Shown here piece by piece: positions 1-11,200 of a DNA stretch of 64,000 bases. The stretch is from positions 682,001-746,000 of the forward strand of contig JAWWNJ010000096.1 in assembly GCA_037176885.1 (NCBI GenBank). The letters are read 5' to 3'. Under the pieces are notes generated by a model. That model saw only the letters and a program-made list of their open reading frames with translations, searched no databases and was not told the DNA's origin. The position numbers were made by a program, and so were the translations under genes. How positions within the stretch are numbered: position 1 is the stretch's first letter; each line of letters starts with the position of its first letter. The DNA comes from Favolaschia claudopus. Lineage: Eukaryota; Basidiomycota; Agaricomycetes; Agaricales; Mycenaceae.

Positions 1-2189
1 GTGTTCTCTGCTCCATCGACGCGTGTTTCCCAAATCCTAGTAAGCAGACTACTCAAGTAGTATACTTTCTTTATAATCTAACGTGTTTTGTTCCTTAGAT
101 TGACCGACGCTGGTCAGTCCCAGAAATTCATTCTCTAACCGGTCGAAACAAGTCTCTAACCGGTCGAAACAGGGCAGAGTTATCATATTCCGGGCCGTCA
201 ACCCCTCCGATGCACTCCCACTTGCTTCAAAGGAGATTCTTCTTGGGTACAGGTGCTAGTTGAGTGTCTAAACTGGATCTCGAGCTGAACAGTAACTTAT
301 CGATATGCGTACCTGGTCAAAACATTTGGAAGTTGACTGCCATGTCTCACTGCCAACCTCGAGCCGACCCTCGGCAATACCTAGACCTGAAGCAAAGTAT
401 AGGGCATTTGAGCAATATTCACAACAATCCTACACGTCAATCGTAATGCAACGCTACACGTTCAAGTTTCCTTGTCCCCGAATCGCAACATTCACAAGCA
501 TCTCGATATGAGAAGTCAGAGGGATGGATGTACGCACCAAACTTTCGGGCGCTAATCTACTGGAACTGTGAACTACTAACTACTTGAAGACCACCCGCTC
601 ATGTTGCTTGGATTCAACAGACACCCATTTCTCAAGACAGGTACAGGTTTCGAAGACCTTCTGGAGATAAATTCCATAACCGGTCGAAACAATCTATTTT
701 GCGGGTGAGTTTGACATTTCCCTTTGCTCGAGTACGTTCTATTGACCTCTTTATTTCAGACTACAATCTCACCCTTCACTCTCCTCTACTCAAGCCCGCC
801 AATCCACCTAATGTTACTATTTATTGTATAACCGGTCGAAACAACCAATCGGTGGTCCACGATTGAGTTCATTCTTGTTCTAGGTGAGAAAATCCAATGC
901 AAAGAAGCTGCGCTTAATTAATGTGCTCTTCTCCTGTGGTTCTCCGAAGCTACTGTCACGAATTCCTCAGCTCAGGTCTCTAACCGGTCGAAACATAAAT
1001 ATATGTCAACACCATCAAAACCCCGATCAGTCTTACCAAGAACCGTCATGGCCAAACCCGATGAAGACCAATTCCGGTATATGTACTCTCCGTTGTCAGT
1101 GTATAAACTTGCTAAGATAAGATTCCATGAAATCAGTCCAACTCGGGCCCGTCGTAAAAGCGACTCCGCAAAACGAGCAACTGCAGAGGCAAAGAAAGAG
1201 CGTCGAAGGCGATATTATGCTAGGGAGTGCGCCATTTTCTACTTGCTTTTGGCTTGCTTACTGACTGTTCTGAAGTGCGGAGAAAATACGGGAAAAGAAT
1301 CGTCTTCACCTAGCTCACAAAAGGTATCTTGTGATTATATATTGAGTTCTGTGTCTGATAAAAGGCAGAGCGATCGCAAAAACGAAGCATTCGAGGGCTG
1401 AGCCGAGCCCAGCAGAGACGACGCGACGCCCGGAGCTCACTACCGCTGAACTGGCAGTATCCGAAACACTTGCCCAGATGCAGGCAGACCGAGCGGCACA
1501 GGGAATCTCGTTTCGCCGCGCCAATCCACCCAACTCACCGACATCGAGGGGAGAGGAGGAGATGGCGATTGACAAAGAGTGCGTATCTTCATTGCCTGGA
1601 GAGTATACAATCAGGCAACCGATTTGTGTAGAATCGCCGCGCTCTGGGAGCAAGGCGAGCGTCTTTGCCTATCCAATTCGGATGATGACATGGGGACGGG
1701 GGATCTTGGGTGTGTCGTTGTCATTTTACACAGTCAAGTGAAATTCAAGAAGATATATTGCCAGGGAAACAGCCAAGACAGATCGTCATCGGATTTCCTT
1801 AAGGTATAGAACCGAATCTCAGTTTTGTGAGATGATTTACATCCATTTGACTAGGGAACGACAACGTCGCCGATTACTCCTTGTTCAAAGTCTGGGCCCC
1901 AGGTATTCATCTCGCCACACTCCCTCTCCTGAGCCTCCGAGTCCTGGTCCCAAGACACGGTTACCCAGTCTCTATGATAAACTGTTCAGCACCCGGCAAG
2001 AAGAAACGGAGCGGAAGGACGGACCAGTGGACCGGTAGTTGTACTATCATATGCTTTTCTTGATGTTGACACACGGTTTCTTCCTGTTTCTTCTTTCAGG
2101 TCGGTTTGATTTTGATTCGGTAATCATTTGAGATAATAAACGGTAAGTATCTTCTGATTTCCTAGCGATCTCTCGCTCATCCAGTCAAT
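1..2189 (+). other. Leader with weak exon-like reading frames
   Basis: No convincing complete gene was found. A reading frame from the ATG at 1048 to 1401 gives about 117 residues, basic in the middle (an Arg/Lys-rich RRKSDSAKRATAEAKKERRR stretch) followed by a short hydrophobic patch. Further open stretches at 1478-1741 and 1832-2038 could be exons, but I could not join them in phase. An upstream start at 1003 is unlikely, because copy 2 has a stop (CGA to TGA) eight codons after it. The corresponding copy-2 region is 51082-53270. Confidence 0.3.
132..995 (+). repeat. Dispersed 15-bp motif TAACCGGTCGAAACA, five copies
   Basis: Copies of TAACCGGTCGAAACA lie at 136-150, 157-171, 677-691, 829-843 and 981-995. 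The first two sit 21 bp apart and share a preceding TCTC. A weaker sixth site at 311-325 reads CTGGTCAAAACA here and CTGGTCGAAACA in copy 2. All are in the same orientation. The same set recurs at 51217-52076. Clustered same-strand short motifs near one end of a transposase-bearing segment resemble subterminal transposase-binding sites, but that role is inferred. They could also be promoter elements. No reverse-oriented copy was found elsewhere in the window. Confidence 0.85.
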
Positions 2190-2491
2190 ATGAACCAGTA
2201 TGAGCATGCAGTGATTCATTCAAAGGCCCACATTCGAGGTATTAATTTGCTCCTTATACAACTTCAAGTACTTACTCAACGAAAATATTAGCGCGAGTTC
2301 TGGCCGTCCTTTGCGAACGTGTTGACCGCATTGAAATTCAAATCACTCGACTGCATCGTCAAAGATTATACGCACTGGGAAGCAGGCGAGGTGAATTGGA
2401 GGGCTTGAATCACCGGATGGAACGACTGGTTGCCGCGCGTCGGCGAGCATTGACTTTGCTTAGGATGATAAATACCGGACAAATCAATTGA
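2190..2491 (+). CDS. Small charged coiled-coil-like protein (82 aa)
   Basis: Two exons, 2190-2238 and 2292-2491, join in phase to 82 codons plus stop. The intron is 53 nt, with a GTATTA donor and a TTAG acceptor. The second exon is rich in Leu, Arg and Glu with heptad-like spacing (for example RVDRIEIQITRLHRQR and LEGLNHRMERLVAARRR), which suggests one continuous helix or coiled coil. No enzymatic motif is visible and I do not recognise the family. The reading frame is unchanged in copy 2. It could be a 5' part of the 147-aa gene that starts 31 bp downstream, but a stop separates them. Function unknown. Confidence 0.45.
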
Positions 2492-2521
2492 CGTACCACA
2501 CATACTTTGACTACTGCTCCC

Positions 2522-3019
2522 ATGAGCTTTCTTGAAACCCCCCCCAATCCGTTCGGCCCAGCAGAGGATAAAGCACTGAAATTGGGTTCGTGCTTCAATT
2601 CAACCTAGAATACCTGGCTTGTTTCTCACTTTTTCTCAGAGGCGATTCAGAATCTAGGAAAACCAGCCACAGGTCGCCTACGCGAGTGGCTGGACTTCTA
2701 TCAGCGGGGCATTCAACCCCCCACCGCAGCTCGTGCCACCGTTCCGGACTCGGATTATCACAAGGCACGCGGTCATGCCGCACAAATTGCCGTCAAGAAA
2801 CTGCGGCTTCAGCTGAATGACCAGGCGAAATGTACCTCGACGCGCCGACGCCACAGAAATTCGACGAAGTCCCTGGGCCACTCAGCCCATAAGGAAAATA
2901 TTGAAAAGCGTATTGAGAAGCGAGCGGGAAAGGGGCACGGAGCGGGTGTTGGGAAAGCTTCGACGGCGGCGTATCTTCCCGTGCAGTGTCGGGGTGTTGT
3001 CTTCGCCTATGTAAATTAG
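2522..3019 (+). CDS. Hypothetical basic protein (147 aa)
   Basis: Exons 2522-2585 and 2640-3019 join in phase across a 54-nt intron (GTTCGT donor, CTCAG acceptor) to give 147 residues. The N-terminus is Pro-rich. The middle contains a helix with Trp/Tyr (LREWLDFYQRG), and residues about 75-125 are strongly basic with Arg/Lys/His clusters that may contact nucleic acid. No known domain is recognised. The gene lies 31 bp after the 82-aa gene and about 190 bp before the F-box-like pair, all on the same strand. Copy 2 differs by Ala to Val and one silent change, so the frame is maintained. Function unknown. Confidence 0.5.
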
Positions 3020-3211
3020 TCTCCTGTGATTCTGTTACTGCGACCAAAATCGTACAAAACTGTCTGTCCCAACTTGGACATTATCCAAATTGGTCTTGAC
3101 GGAACGGTCTTTCCGACATCAATCTTCTGCATCAAGCTTCCATGATTGTAATCGGGGAAGCGGTGCACATCCAAAAACAGCCTAGTCTTTTTTTCGACCT
3201 CTCCCTTCACC

Positions 3212-4493
3212 ATGCGCCGTCAAACGCGTCGCCCTCGCCGCTCTGTCTCGCCCGCTCCAGTCTCGACTTCACTCAACCCCGACATTTGCCTTGAGGTCGC
3301 CCGCCTGAGCGATCGAAAAGCTCAACTTTCTTTGTGTCGAGTGTCTAAAGAAGTTTACCGCACCTTGCGGGTTCTCATCTATCAAAACATTTATGTGCGA
3401 GGGTCTGCGGCGAACGCGTTGGTGGATACATTGGATAAGAAAACGGATCTTCCTCCCATAGTGCGTTTTTGTGCCATAGAGGGTCTACTCTATCTAACCG
3501 TCTGAAAGGTTGAAAGCCTTTTGTTTGCAGACGAGGATGCGTTCGTCGACATCGCGCAGTGGGAGCGCGTCATTGTACAGCTCAAGAATCTGCAGTTTCT
3601 GGGAATCGCTCCCCTCATCCCACTACGTTCCTCCTGGATTCCCCGACTCTGCTTTCGCCTCTCGTCGTTTGAGTCTCTTTCCACCGTATCTGCCGTGTGG
3701 TTAGATTTACTCCGCCGACAACCGTCCCTCAAACACCTTTCATTTGCGGACAGCTTCCACGGCGACATTCCCACTTCCAACGAGCTGCCGCTACTGCAAA
3801 GTATCTACGCTCCTGGCCCAGTTATCGCTCAATTCGCCAAACACCTTCGATTCCGGCACGTCCGCTTCGACTACGACAGATATTTGGCGTCTTGGAGCTT
3901 GCTTCCATCGGAAGCACTCGACTTCAGCTTGTCGTCTTCGAAAATCACCACGATCCGCATATCCGCCCCCGACCTCCTCAAGTTACTTACTCATGGTGCG
4001 CAGGATGTGCTATCCTCGCTCGAACACGTCGTTCTCGAGGAGGATCGTTCCTGGACAGATCATCTGTATACGAATATACCATTGGTAAGTGTTCGAATGC
4101 TCCTTTACTCTTTTTTTTTCTAACTGCGACACTCAGTCGACGACGTCGCTCGGGACAGTCGTAGCACAGCTCGACGGCTCCTTTCCCCAGCTCAAATCGT
4201 TGGTTCTGGTGTGCGCCTCCAGACGTGGGCCCTATGTTCGACGTAGGCTGCTGAATTCGCATGACGGGAATCATTTCGCGAATAGCTTGGGCGCGGTATG
4301 TTCCGCACCGGCTCTCCGCACCTTTTGTTTCTTCACGACGACTAGCAAGGATTCGTGGGTGAGTTGGGGTACTGCCGAAGAAGCGAAAGTTCGCTTTCAG
4401 GCGTTTTCTTATTATGAAACCTGGCGCGGGGGAGTTGAGGACTACGGCGACGAGTACAAGTACGTGTTGAATGAAGACTACGAATATCTGTAA
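3212..4493 (+). CDS. F-box/LRR-like protein A (389 aa)
   Basis: Three exons (3212-3470, 3531-4084, 4137-4493) join in phase to 389 codons. Residues about 20-70 (NPDICLEVARLSDRKAQLSL and the following helix) look like a divergent F-box-type start, as in many Agaricomycete F-box-like proteins. The rest has spaced Leu-rich segments such as QLKNLQFLGIAPLIPL and a conserved HVVLEEDRSW block shared with the next gene. The C-terminus is acidic and Tyr-rich. Such proteins usually recruit substrates to SCF ubiquitin ligases, but the F-box match here is weak and the function is inferred. The first donor site (GTGCCA) is non-ideal but restores phase. A recent tandem duplication with gene B is likely. 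Confidence 0.65.
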
Positions 4494-4746
4494 TTCTCGC
4501 TACAATTGATTTTCTGTTGCTTTACACCTTGGGGTCAGTCGTCGGAGGCACAATTTGAAGTTATTTTTTTACAATTGAATAATTTCTTGCAATTGATATT
4601 GGTTTTGTTGAGGTTGTTCACGCGCGAATGAGTTAAGAAAACTGGTCAGGTGACCGTGTTGATGTTTGCAGGTGACCGTGTACTGTTGATCACGAACTTA
4701 GTATTTACCACCATCGCGCGTGTCGCTTCGTTTCTCTCTGCCCTCT

Positions 4747-5991
4747 ATGCCACCACCACCACAACCCGCCACCACAACAATGAAGACACCACTTGATTTG
4801 GATCTCATCTTTGAGGTAGCGCGCTGGGGCGGCCATCCGGAAATGGTCGCCGTTCTCCGACTTTCGCGGACCACATACTTTGCTTTTCGATGTATGCTCT
4901 ACAGGAAGATCGTTGTTAGTGGACGTGCAGCAAAGAAGGTGGTGAGAACTTTGGCTCACCGGCCCCAGCTCCAACCGATGGTATGGCGAAAAACCCTCCC
5001 CCTTCATATCGGTTGCCTGATTTCACGAAACTTTTTAGGTCGAATGCCTTTACTTCGGTGTCGGATCGGCAGTTTATCAGGAACAATGGGAACAGGTTTT
5101 CCCCGGCCTCGTAAATCTGACGGTGCTCGAGATTTCGCCCCTGATTCCTCTGCCAAAATCTCTCCATCCTGCCATTACTTGCCGACTCAACCATTTCACC
5201 TGCAATGGGAGCATCAGCACCACTTGGGCTGAATTTCTTGGCACTCAGCGTACCCTCGCCTCCATATTTGTCGACGGCGAGTTTGTTGGACCGTTCCCCT
5301 CACCTCAGCAGATACCGTGGCTGAGGTCAATCAAAGGACGACCCGCCGACATCGCTCAGTTTTCGTCACATTCTCTTCACGATTTCTGGTTCTGTGCGGA
5401 CGGCATGAACACAGCGCCTACGTTGCTTCCTGCCGACCTCATTCAATTTGGTACATCGCCTTCTACCCTCCTAGTCGTCCGCCTTTCCGCTCCCCAGCTT
5501 ATCCAGCTTCTGGAAGCGGTCCCGCGTATCCTGCGAGGTGTTCGTCATATCGTGTTGGACGAAGACGAATCTTGGTCCCGATTCGTGCTTCCCCAAGAAA
5601 GATCGGTACGCCTGTTGATGCCTCGTTTCTTTTACTTGACGCTGATCATGCATAGTCTTCAGCAGTTTTGAAGCGGCTGGCTATCTTACTCGGCGTCGGC
5701 GGTCGATTGCAATATCTGCAATCCCTGCTGCTCGTTTGTGCTCAGCAACGCCGGGTGGGTGATTCCCGGCCGATATTGCGGCGATCGCAAGCTCCTCGTT
5801 TCGCGAAGTACATTGGTTTGTACTGCACCGCACCGCAGCTTCGCACGCTGAATCTCTTTGCGTTGGACGGCTACGCATGCTGGACACACTGGCGCGAAAG
5901 TGCAGAGGTACTTGATTACCAGGATATTGATTTGGATGATCACTGGCCGCCCGCAGATTTACAGGAGCCTCAATATTCCAATGTTTTCTAA
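4747..5991 (+). CDS. F-box/LRR-like protein B (378 aa), paralogue of A
   Basis: Exons 4747-4980, 5039-5605 and 5656-5991 join in phase to 378 codons. The ATG at 4747 precedes a Pro/Thr-rich leader; an in-frame ATG at 4780 is an alternative start. The architecture follows gene A: an N-terminal DLDLIFEVARW segment, the block VLEISPLIPLP, a SAPQLIQLL segment and HIVLDEDESW in equivalent positions, then an acidic tail. The matching exon number and intron positions support tandem duplication, though the two proteins have diverged strongly. The F-box assignment is by resemblance only and no catalytic motif is visible. The gene is preserved without change in copy 2. Confidence 0.65.
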
Positions 5992-6059
5992 TTCCTCTGC
6001 CTCCCCGGCGTCGTCTCGACCCCCCAAATCCTTCTCAAGTATATAGACTCAATTATAAT

Positions 6060-6660
6060 TTATCTCGCGTGCCTGAAGACAAAATTGCGCAGGATCCGCC
6101 AAAATCTTGAACGGTGGTATAAACCACCCAAGTTACTATAACTTCCGGTGCGTGTTATGGCTGTAAACTAGCTCCTTGAAACTGATCTTTGAAGATCTAC
6201 ATTAGGTCTCATTCGGAATCTAAGACCAACGGAAATTGCGCCGGATGTGCCCAAATCAAGAACGGTGGTTTATACCACCATGTTACTATTACTTCCGGTG
6301 CGTCTTAATGCTGTGGAGTACCTCCTTGAAACTGATTTGACTCTTTGAAGATCGACATTACATTTGCGCCGTTTGGGAATCAAGACCAACGGCGGTATAT
6401 GGTATGGTATATACAGCGCGGAGAGTTTTATGGATTCTCTCTCCCTTCTCGGTATTCAATACATCCTATATCTACTCTCTCGTGCTTCTATCCCTCTATT
6501 GTGTCTGGTGCCTGAATACAACGCCTGAATATGGAATTGTCTTGGATCCGCCCCAAATCAAAAAGAGTGGTATATACCACTCAGGTTACCGACTACGGTG
6601 TGTTCCAAACTCTTGGCCGACCTCCTTGAAACTGATCTCGTTCCAAAGATCCGCACAACG
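6060..6660 (+). repeat. Three degenerate ~200-bp tandem units with GGTGGTATAWACCACC hairpins
   Basis: Three related units begin near 6090, 6240 and 6535. Each runs from a GGATCCGCC/GGATGTGCC-like segment through a near-perfect palindrome (GGTGGTATAAACCACC at about 6114, GGTGGTTTATACCACC at about 6267, GTGGTATATACCAC at about 6569) to a shared CTCCTTGAAACTGAT block. No coding potential is evident. The same palindromic core also occurs at about 43244. These look like degenerate copies of a small palindromic or MITE-type element. The copy-2 equivalent is 57141-57741. Confidence 0.7.
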
Positions 6661-6822
6661 CCTTCATCAGAAGCCCCTCCATGCAATTCGCGAATCGAGT
6701 GAATTATGCCTCAATCCAGATGCGGTATTTTTGTTTTTGTGTATATCCTCATTGAGACATTGCTGGCTTGACTTCAGTCTCCAGCCACCTTTTCTGTCCC
6801 TCCAGCGAACCCTCCAACACCC

Positions 6823-7954
6823 ATGGACAATGGAATCCCGAGACCGAGACGGCGCCGCTCGCGTGAGTATGGCATTTGGAAATTTTCTCTGACAGGATAT
6901 TGACCACTTCCAAATCAGTTCGTCCGCGCCCTCGGTTCATACTGATCCGTGCCCAGAGACCCCGCGTCCGCCCCGCTCCAACACCAAAGGACCAGTTGGC
7001 CACCCTCGCAACGCCGGAAGCCGAAGCGGCGTGGTGCGCAGCTTGGGATGGCTTAGGGAAGGTGTGCGTTCAGCTTCGCCCGCACAAACGGTCGTATTAA
7101 CTAGGAGACTCAGAGATTGGAGGAGATCTTCAAAGGCTCCGATCTTCCACAGACTGCCGAGGAGAGATTGGAGAAAATCTTGGAAGAATGCGCCATTCCA
7201 TCTCGAAACGATTTCAAATTAATCAGCAAACGCAGGGGTAATCGGGGTTGCGAATCTTCAGGGGATCTGTAGACGGTAAATTGATTCTTCCGCGGTCTTG
7301 GAGTGTTGATAAGTAATGTTCCGATTCATTTCGTCTGCTGCTGTACTACCTCTCCCCCCGCTATGTTGTCTCCTTCAATGAAAACCGGTGCGCACCTCTT
7401 ATTCTTCTGAATCTTTTGAGTTTTTACTGATCTGAATAATATTCAGATGATCTCCAGCGTGGAGAACACTATATTCCTATGGATTTTGGAGAAATGATGC
7501 AAGTCTTCAGCGGCGAATCCAAAATCACCGCTGCTGTGATCACCTACGACTACCCCTGCCTTTGGGGACTTGGGATTACAGACGGCGAGCCTGTGGAACG
7601 TGCTTGGGCTGAGCAGACGCCGTGTGCAGAGGTGAGGATGATGCCCGCAGGTCAGCGTCGGTGTCTGGTATGCGGCAAGCTCGACTTGAACTCACTTTGG
7701 CGGAGGTATGTTGGGTTTAATTGGATTCTTGAGGCGTGATAAATTGACGATCTTCTAGTTTTGACGCGAATTGTTTACTGCGTCGCGATGCGCGCGCGAC
7801 TCGCAAGTTTGACGAGTCTGTTGCAGCAGATGACGAAACGCTGCCGGAATTGGAGGAGACGAGCAACGGCGATGAGGTGTTGGGGATTGAAGTCCGTGGT
7901 AATTGGAAGGTTTCTTCGTCTCCTTGCCTCTGTACCCTCAAATCGAAGCTGTAG
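6823..7954 (+). CDS. Hypothetical protein (253 aa), five exons
   Basis: Exons 6823-6862, 6919-7061, 7114-7237, 7447-7705 and 7759-7954 join in phase to 253 codons plus stop. The N-terminus is Arg/Pro-rich. Residues about 60-100 form a charged helix, a central segment (DDLQRGEHYIPMDFGEMM) leads into a compact region with a CLVCGKLD pair of cysteines, and the C-terminal third is acidic (ETLPELEETSNGDE). The fourth exon follows a longer 209-nt intron that may hide another small exon. No family is recognised. The gene lies 253 bp upstream of the KDZ transposase on the same strand in both copies. Copy 2 has one His to Arg change. Function unknown. Confidence 0.5.
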
Positions 7955-8207
7955 TTAGTGTTTGCGCATTGAATGAGTACAGTGGAATCATCGTAAACGA
8001 GAAAACGGAGAAATAATATTGATTTAATAGAGAGATAAGATGAACCGGAGCCCGGGAGATGGAGAGCCGGTGTGCATGTGACTCTGATAAGATTGTTGAT
8101 GTTTGCTGTGACCCACCTTTGTCTCCTCGCGCTGGCGCGCTGGATCAGGAGGCGGATGTCCTGACGACGCCTCTCTTTCGTCTCGTCCCCTCGACTCACT
8201 CAGTCCA

Positions 8208-11200
8208 ATGCACAAGCGCAAACGACCCGCCGTCACCACAATCAACTTCAGCCGGTCCAAAGATGAAAATCTGGGAGCGACAACACCTGTCGAGAGTCTC
8301 GCTTCGACGTCTGGCTTTTCGACTACAGAAAAACGACTGTTGTTTGAGAAGACTACAGTTGCTGATGATGGTCGGATTCGCCGGGAGAGGGGGCTGGTAG
8401 CTCTGCAAACGTCTGACGATCGGCCGCCGACTGCGCGAGGCGATATCGCGAGCTCTCCCGATCCCATCTATGAGCTCTATGCCGGGATGGATCCTGGCGA
8501 TGTTGTGGATGAGGCAGAAGAAGGACCACGAGAGCTTCGTGCATCGGTTAGCCTTTTCCTTTTCTTTTTCTCTTTGTATGATGAAGTGAGATTAATATTC
8601 GACACCAGGATAATCCCCTGGCGCAGTGGACAGCGGACCATCGCCAGATTTATCTGGAGGAGATTCTGCGTCTCGAGGGGCGGGGAGACCATGCGACCTA
8701 CTCGGATTGTCGTCGCTGCGGCCTCAGCGCTGCGGAATTTCGTTGCTGCGACTGTTTGGGTGGAGGTGAGCTGCTGTGCGCCGCCTGCACCAAGGACGGT
8801 CATCGGCAGTTGCCGTTCCATAGAATACAGGTCAGTCCACTCGCATTCTTCTTCCTTGACATCGATTAACAGACGTTTTTCAGCAGTGGATGGGGACTTC
8901 GTTCCGACGGACAACCCTGAAGGAGATGGGTCTTCGTATCCAGCTCGGACACTGGCACTCAGTCAGCGGGCGATGTCCGCTGCCTGAGCCGGCAGCGGGC
9001 GAGGATTTTGTCATCATCGACAACCTCGGCGTTCATCACGTTAATCTGGATTATTGCGGGTGCGGGGAGGGAGGACTACGTACAGTGCAGCTTTTGCGGG
9101 CTCAGATCTGGGGCGCGACGACCACCAACCCGAGAACCGGTGCTACATTCTCTGTATTGAGAAGGTTCCAGCTTCTATCATGCGAATCCAAATGCTCCGT
9201 TCTCGAATTTTATCAAACTTTGGCGCGTGAAACAGATAACCTTCATTTCAAGAAAGACACAGTGAGTCGTTTTTACCACCATTGGTTGGGTCAATGATTT
9301 TGACGCGAATCTAATAGGTTCGATACAACGAGTTCATGCGGATGACGCGGGAGTGGCGTAACGTTCGCATGCTCAAGAGGGCTGGACGGGGTCACGAAGC
9401 CGATGGAATCGCGCGTACGCAGCCAGGCGCATGCGCGCTTCTGTGTCCCGCCTGTCCGCACCCGGGGAAGAATCTACCGCCGAATTGGGAAAATGCACCT
9501 CTGGAATTACGGTAAGTATTCAATTTTAAGTGAACGGCTTGATCTGAAATTGGACCTAGCTTTATCTATGCCTTGTTTGTTGCGATTGACGCGAACTTCC
9601 GCCTGAAACGGAAGGACGTATCGAGCGAGGAGAGAGATCCGGGGCTCGGGAACGGCTGGGCATTCATTTGCGACGTACAGGCTTACATGGAGCACGTCGG
9701 TAAGCATTGGAATTATAAGCAGGAGGTAAATAATCTTTCCTTTTTCCTCTCGAAGTCCGTAGGTGATTAATGAGTACGACAGAGATCCCACTGCGTTGCC
9801 CACGACGCGGTGGATAAACCAGACCGCGAAGCGCGCGGTACCGCATCATCCGGCATCGGCGCCGTGGACTGCGCTCGACACAACATGAAGCGGCCATGCG
9901 CGGTGGGAGATCTTCAACTTGGAGAGCGGTAGGCAGCTGCAATGTCTATCAGCGCACACGCTCTTACGTTTCGCCAGATATATTAATATGGATTATATGT
10001 TTTTTCGAAGCGTCGCTGGGTCGTCGCTCATGCGATTTGTCGTATCATACGACATCGCCTGTCAATGGCACATCCATCTATTGGAGCGACTGGCCCACTA
10101 CAACGACGATGCACTTCTAATGGACGGTACCGGCAAATCCATCACTTTTCTCGTCCCGAAATTCCACCTCCCTGCCCATATTGAAGACTGTAACCTCAAA
10201 TTTTCATTTAACCTCACGCGCGACGTTGGGCAGACGGATGGCGAAGCTCCCGAGCGTGGCTGGGCGGACGCGAATCCTATGGCTCGTAGCACGAAGGAAA
10301 TGGGACCCGGCTTCCGACGCGACACCCTAGACGATTATTTCAATGATGTGAATCACAAAAAGATCATAGCCCTTGGTAAGTCCCTCATGTGTGCCCTAAA
10401 ACCTATCTCACGAGCGCACCTGTGGTGGTAACAAAAAGCCTTCACAGCTGGACACAGCCTAATCATAATTTTCCTATTAACGTGGACACAGCCAGGGGTT
10501 GGCTCACGTGTTTTCCCACCTATTTTGCTCGCCTGCTGCCGCTCAGCCGGTTTCTGAGCCCGGCCTTGCCATCACACTGCCATCACTCATAGATAATCAT
10601 CCCCCGTTGATTAAATGTTCAGATAATTCCATTATCAAATGTATGATTACTCACGCGCCACAACGTCTCGCAATCCGAAAAGGGAAAAAAAAGTGAGTTA
10701 TAAATTAGCACAAATTGTAATTCCCATTCATATCCAACTCTGAAATATCCTCATCCATCCTTCCCCAACCCCCGACACTCGCATTCATGGCCCGCCGTTT
10801 GCTCCCGCTCTCCCCAGTCTCAGGGCAGCGTATCCGTTCTGCCCGCCGCTTTGCGATGTAGTTGGGCGTCGGCACTGGGCGGACTGTGAGAACGCGTTTG
10901 GTGAGCTAATCGAAGCAGCCTTAGTTGATGAGTGATCTTGGCACCGCGATGGAGCGGCGGGGGTGGCGGTGAATGTGTGCGCATCCCAGGGCCAAGACCG
11001 CCGGTGCCCGGCTTCTCCCCCGAATCCCGGTGCCGCCGAAGATGAGCGACTTCACGCCGGTGGGCAGCGGGATAGGATGACCGGCGTGCAGTTGGTGGAG
11101 ATGTGCGTGGATACACATTGCACGGCGAGCGGGCTGGCGCCGGAGATCGTGCGTTTCAGAGAGGGGATCGACGCGGGAGTGGGGAATTTATATATATGGA

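Larger units (their letters stand above)
1..10038. repeat. 10-kb direct segmental duplication, copy 1
   Basis: Bases 1-10038 match 51082-61119 at a constant offset of 51,081 with no indel seen. I found substitutions at 319, 1024, 1075, 2967, 3004, 3087, 4543, 6189, 6231, 6422, 7468 and 7676; ten of the twelve are transitions. The identity of about 99.9% implies a very recent duplication, or two haplotypes placed in one contig. The left limit is simply the window edge. The right limit is where copy 2 is broken by a CACTG-type transposon. The real repeat may therefore be longer at both ends. Confidence 0.97.

Noticed and set aside
1003..1401. 132-codon frame with the upstream ATG at 1003
   Set aside because: Copy 2 has a TGA at the eighth codon, so the upstream start is not conserved. 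Only the part from 1048 is kept as a weak candidate within the leader entry.
6404..6892. 162-codon frame over the hairpin units
   Set aside because: It runs across tandem repeat units, and a single difference in copy 2 (GTGAGT) breaks it, so it is not a conserved gene.
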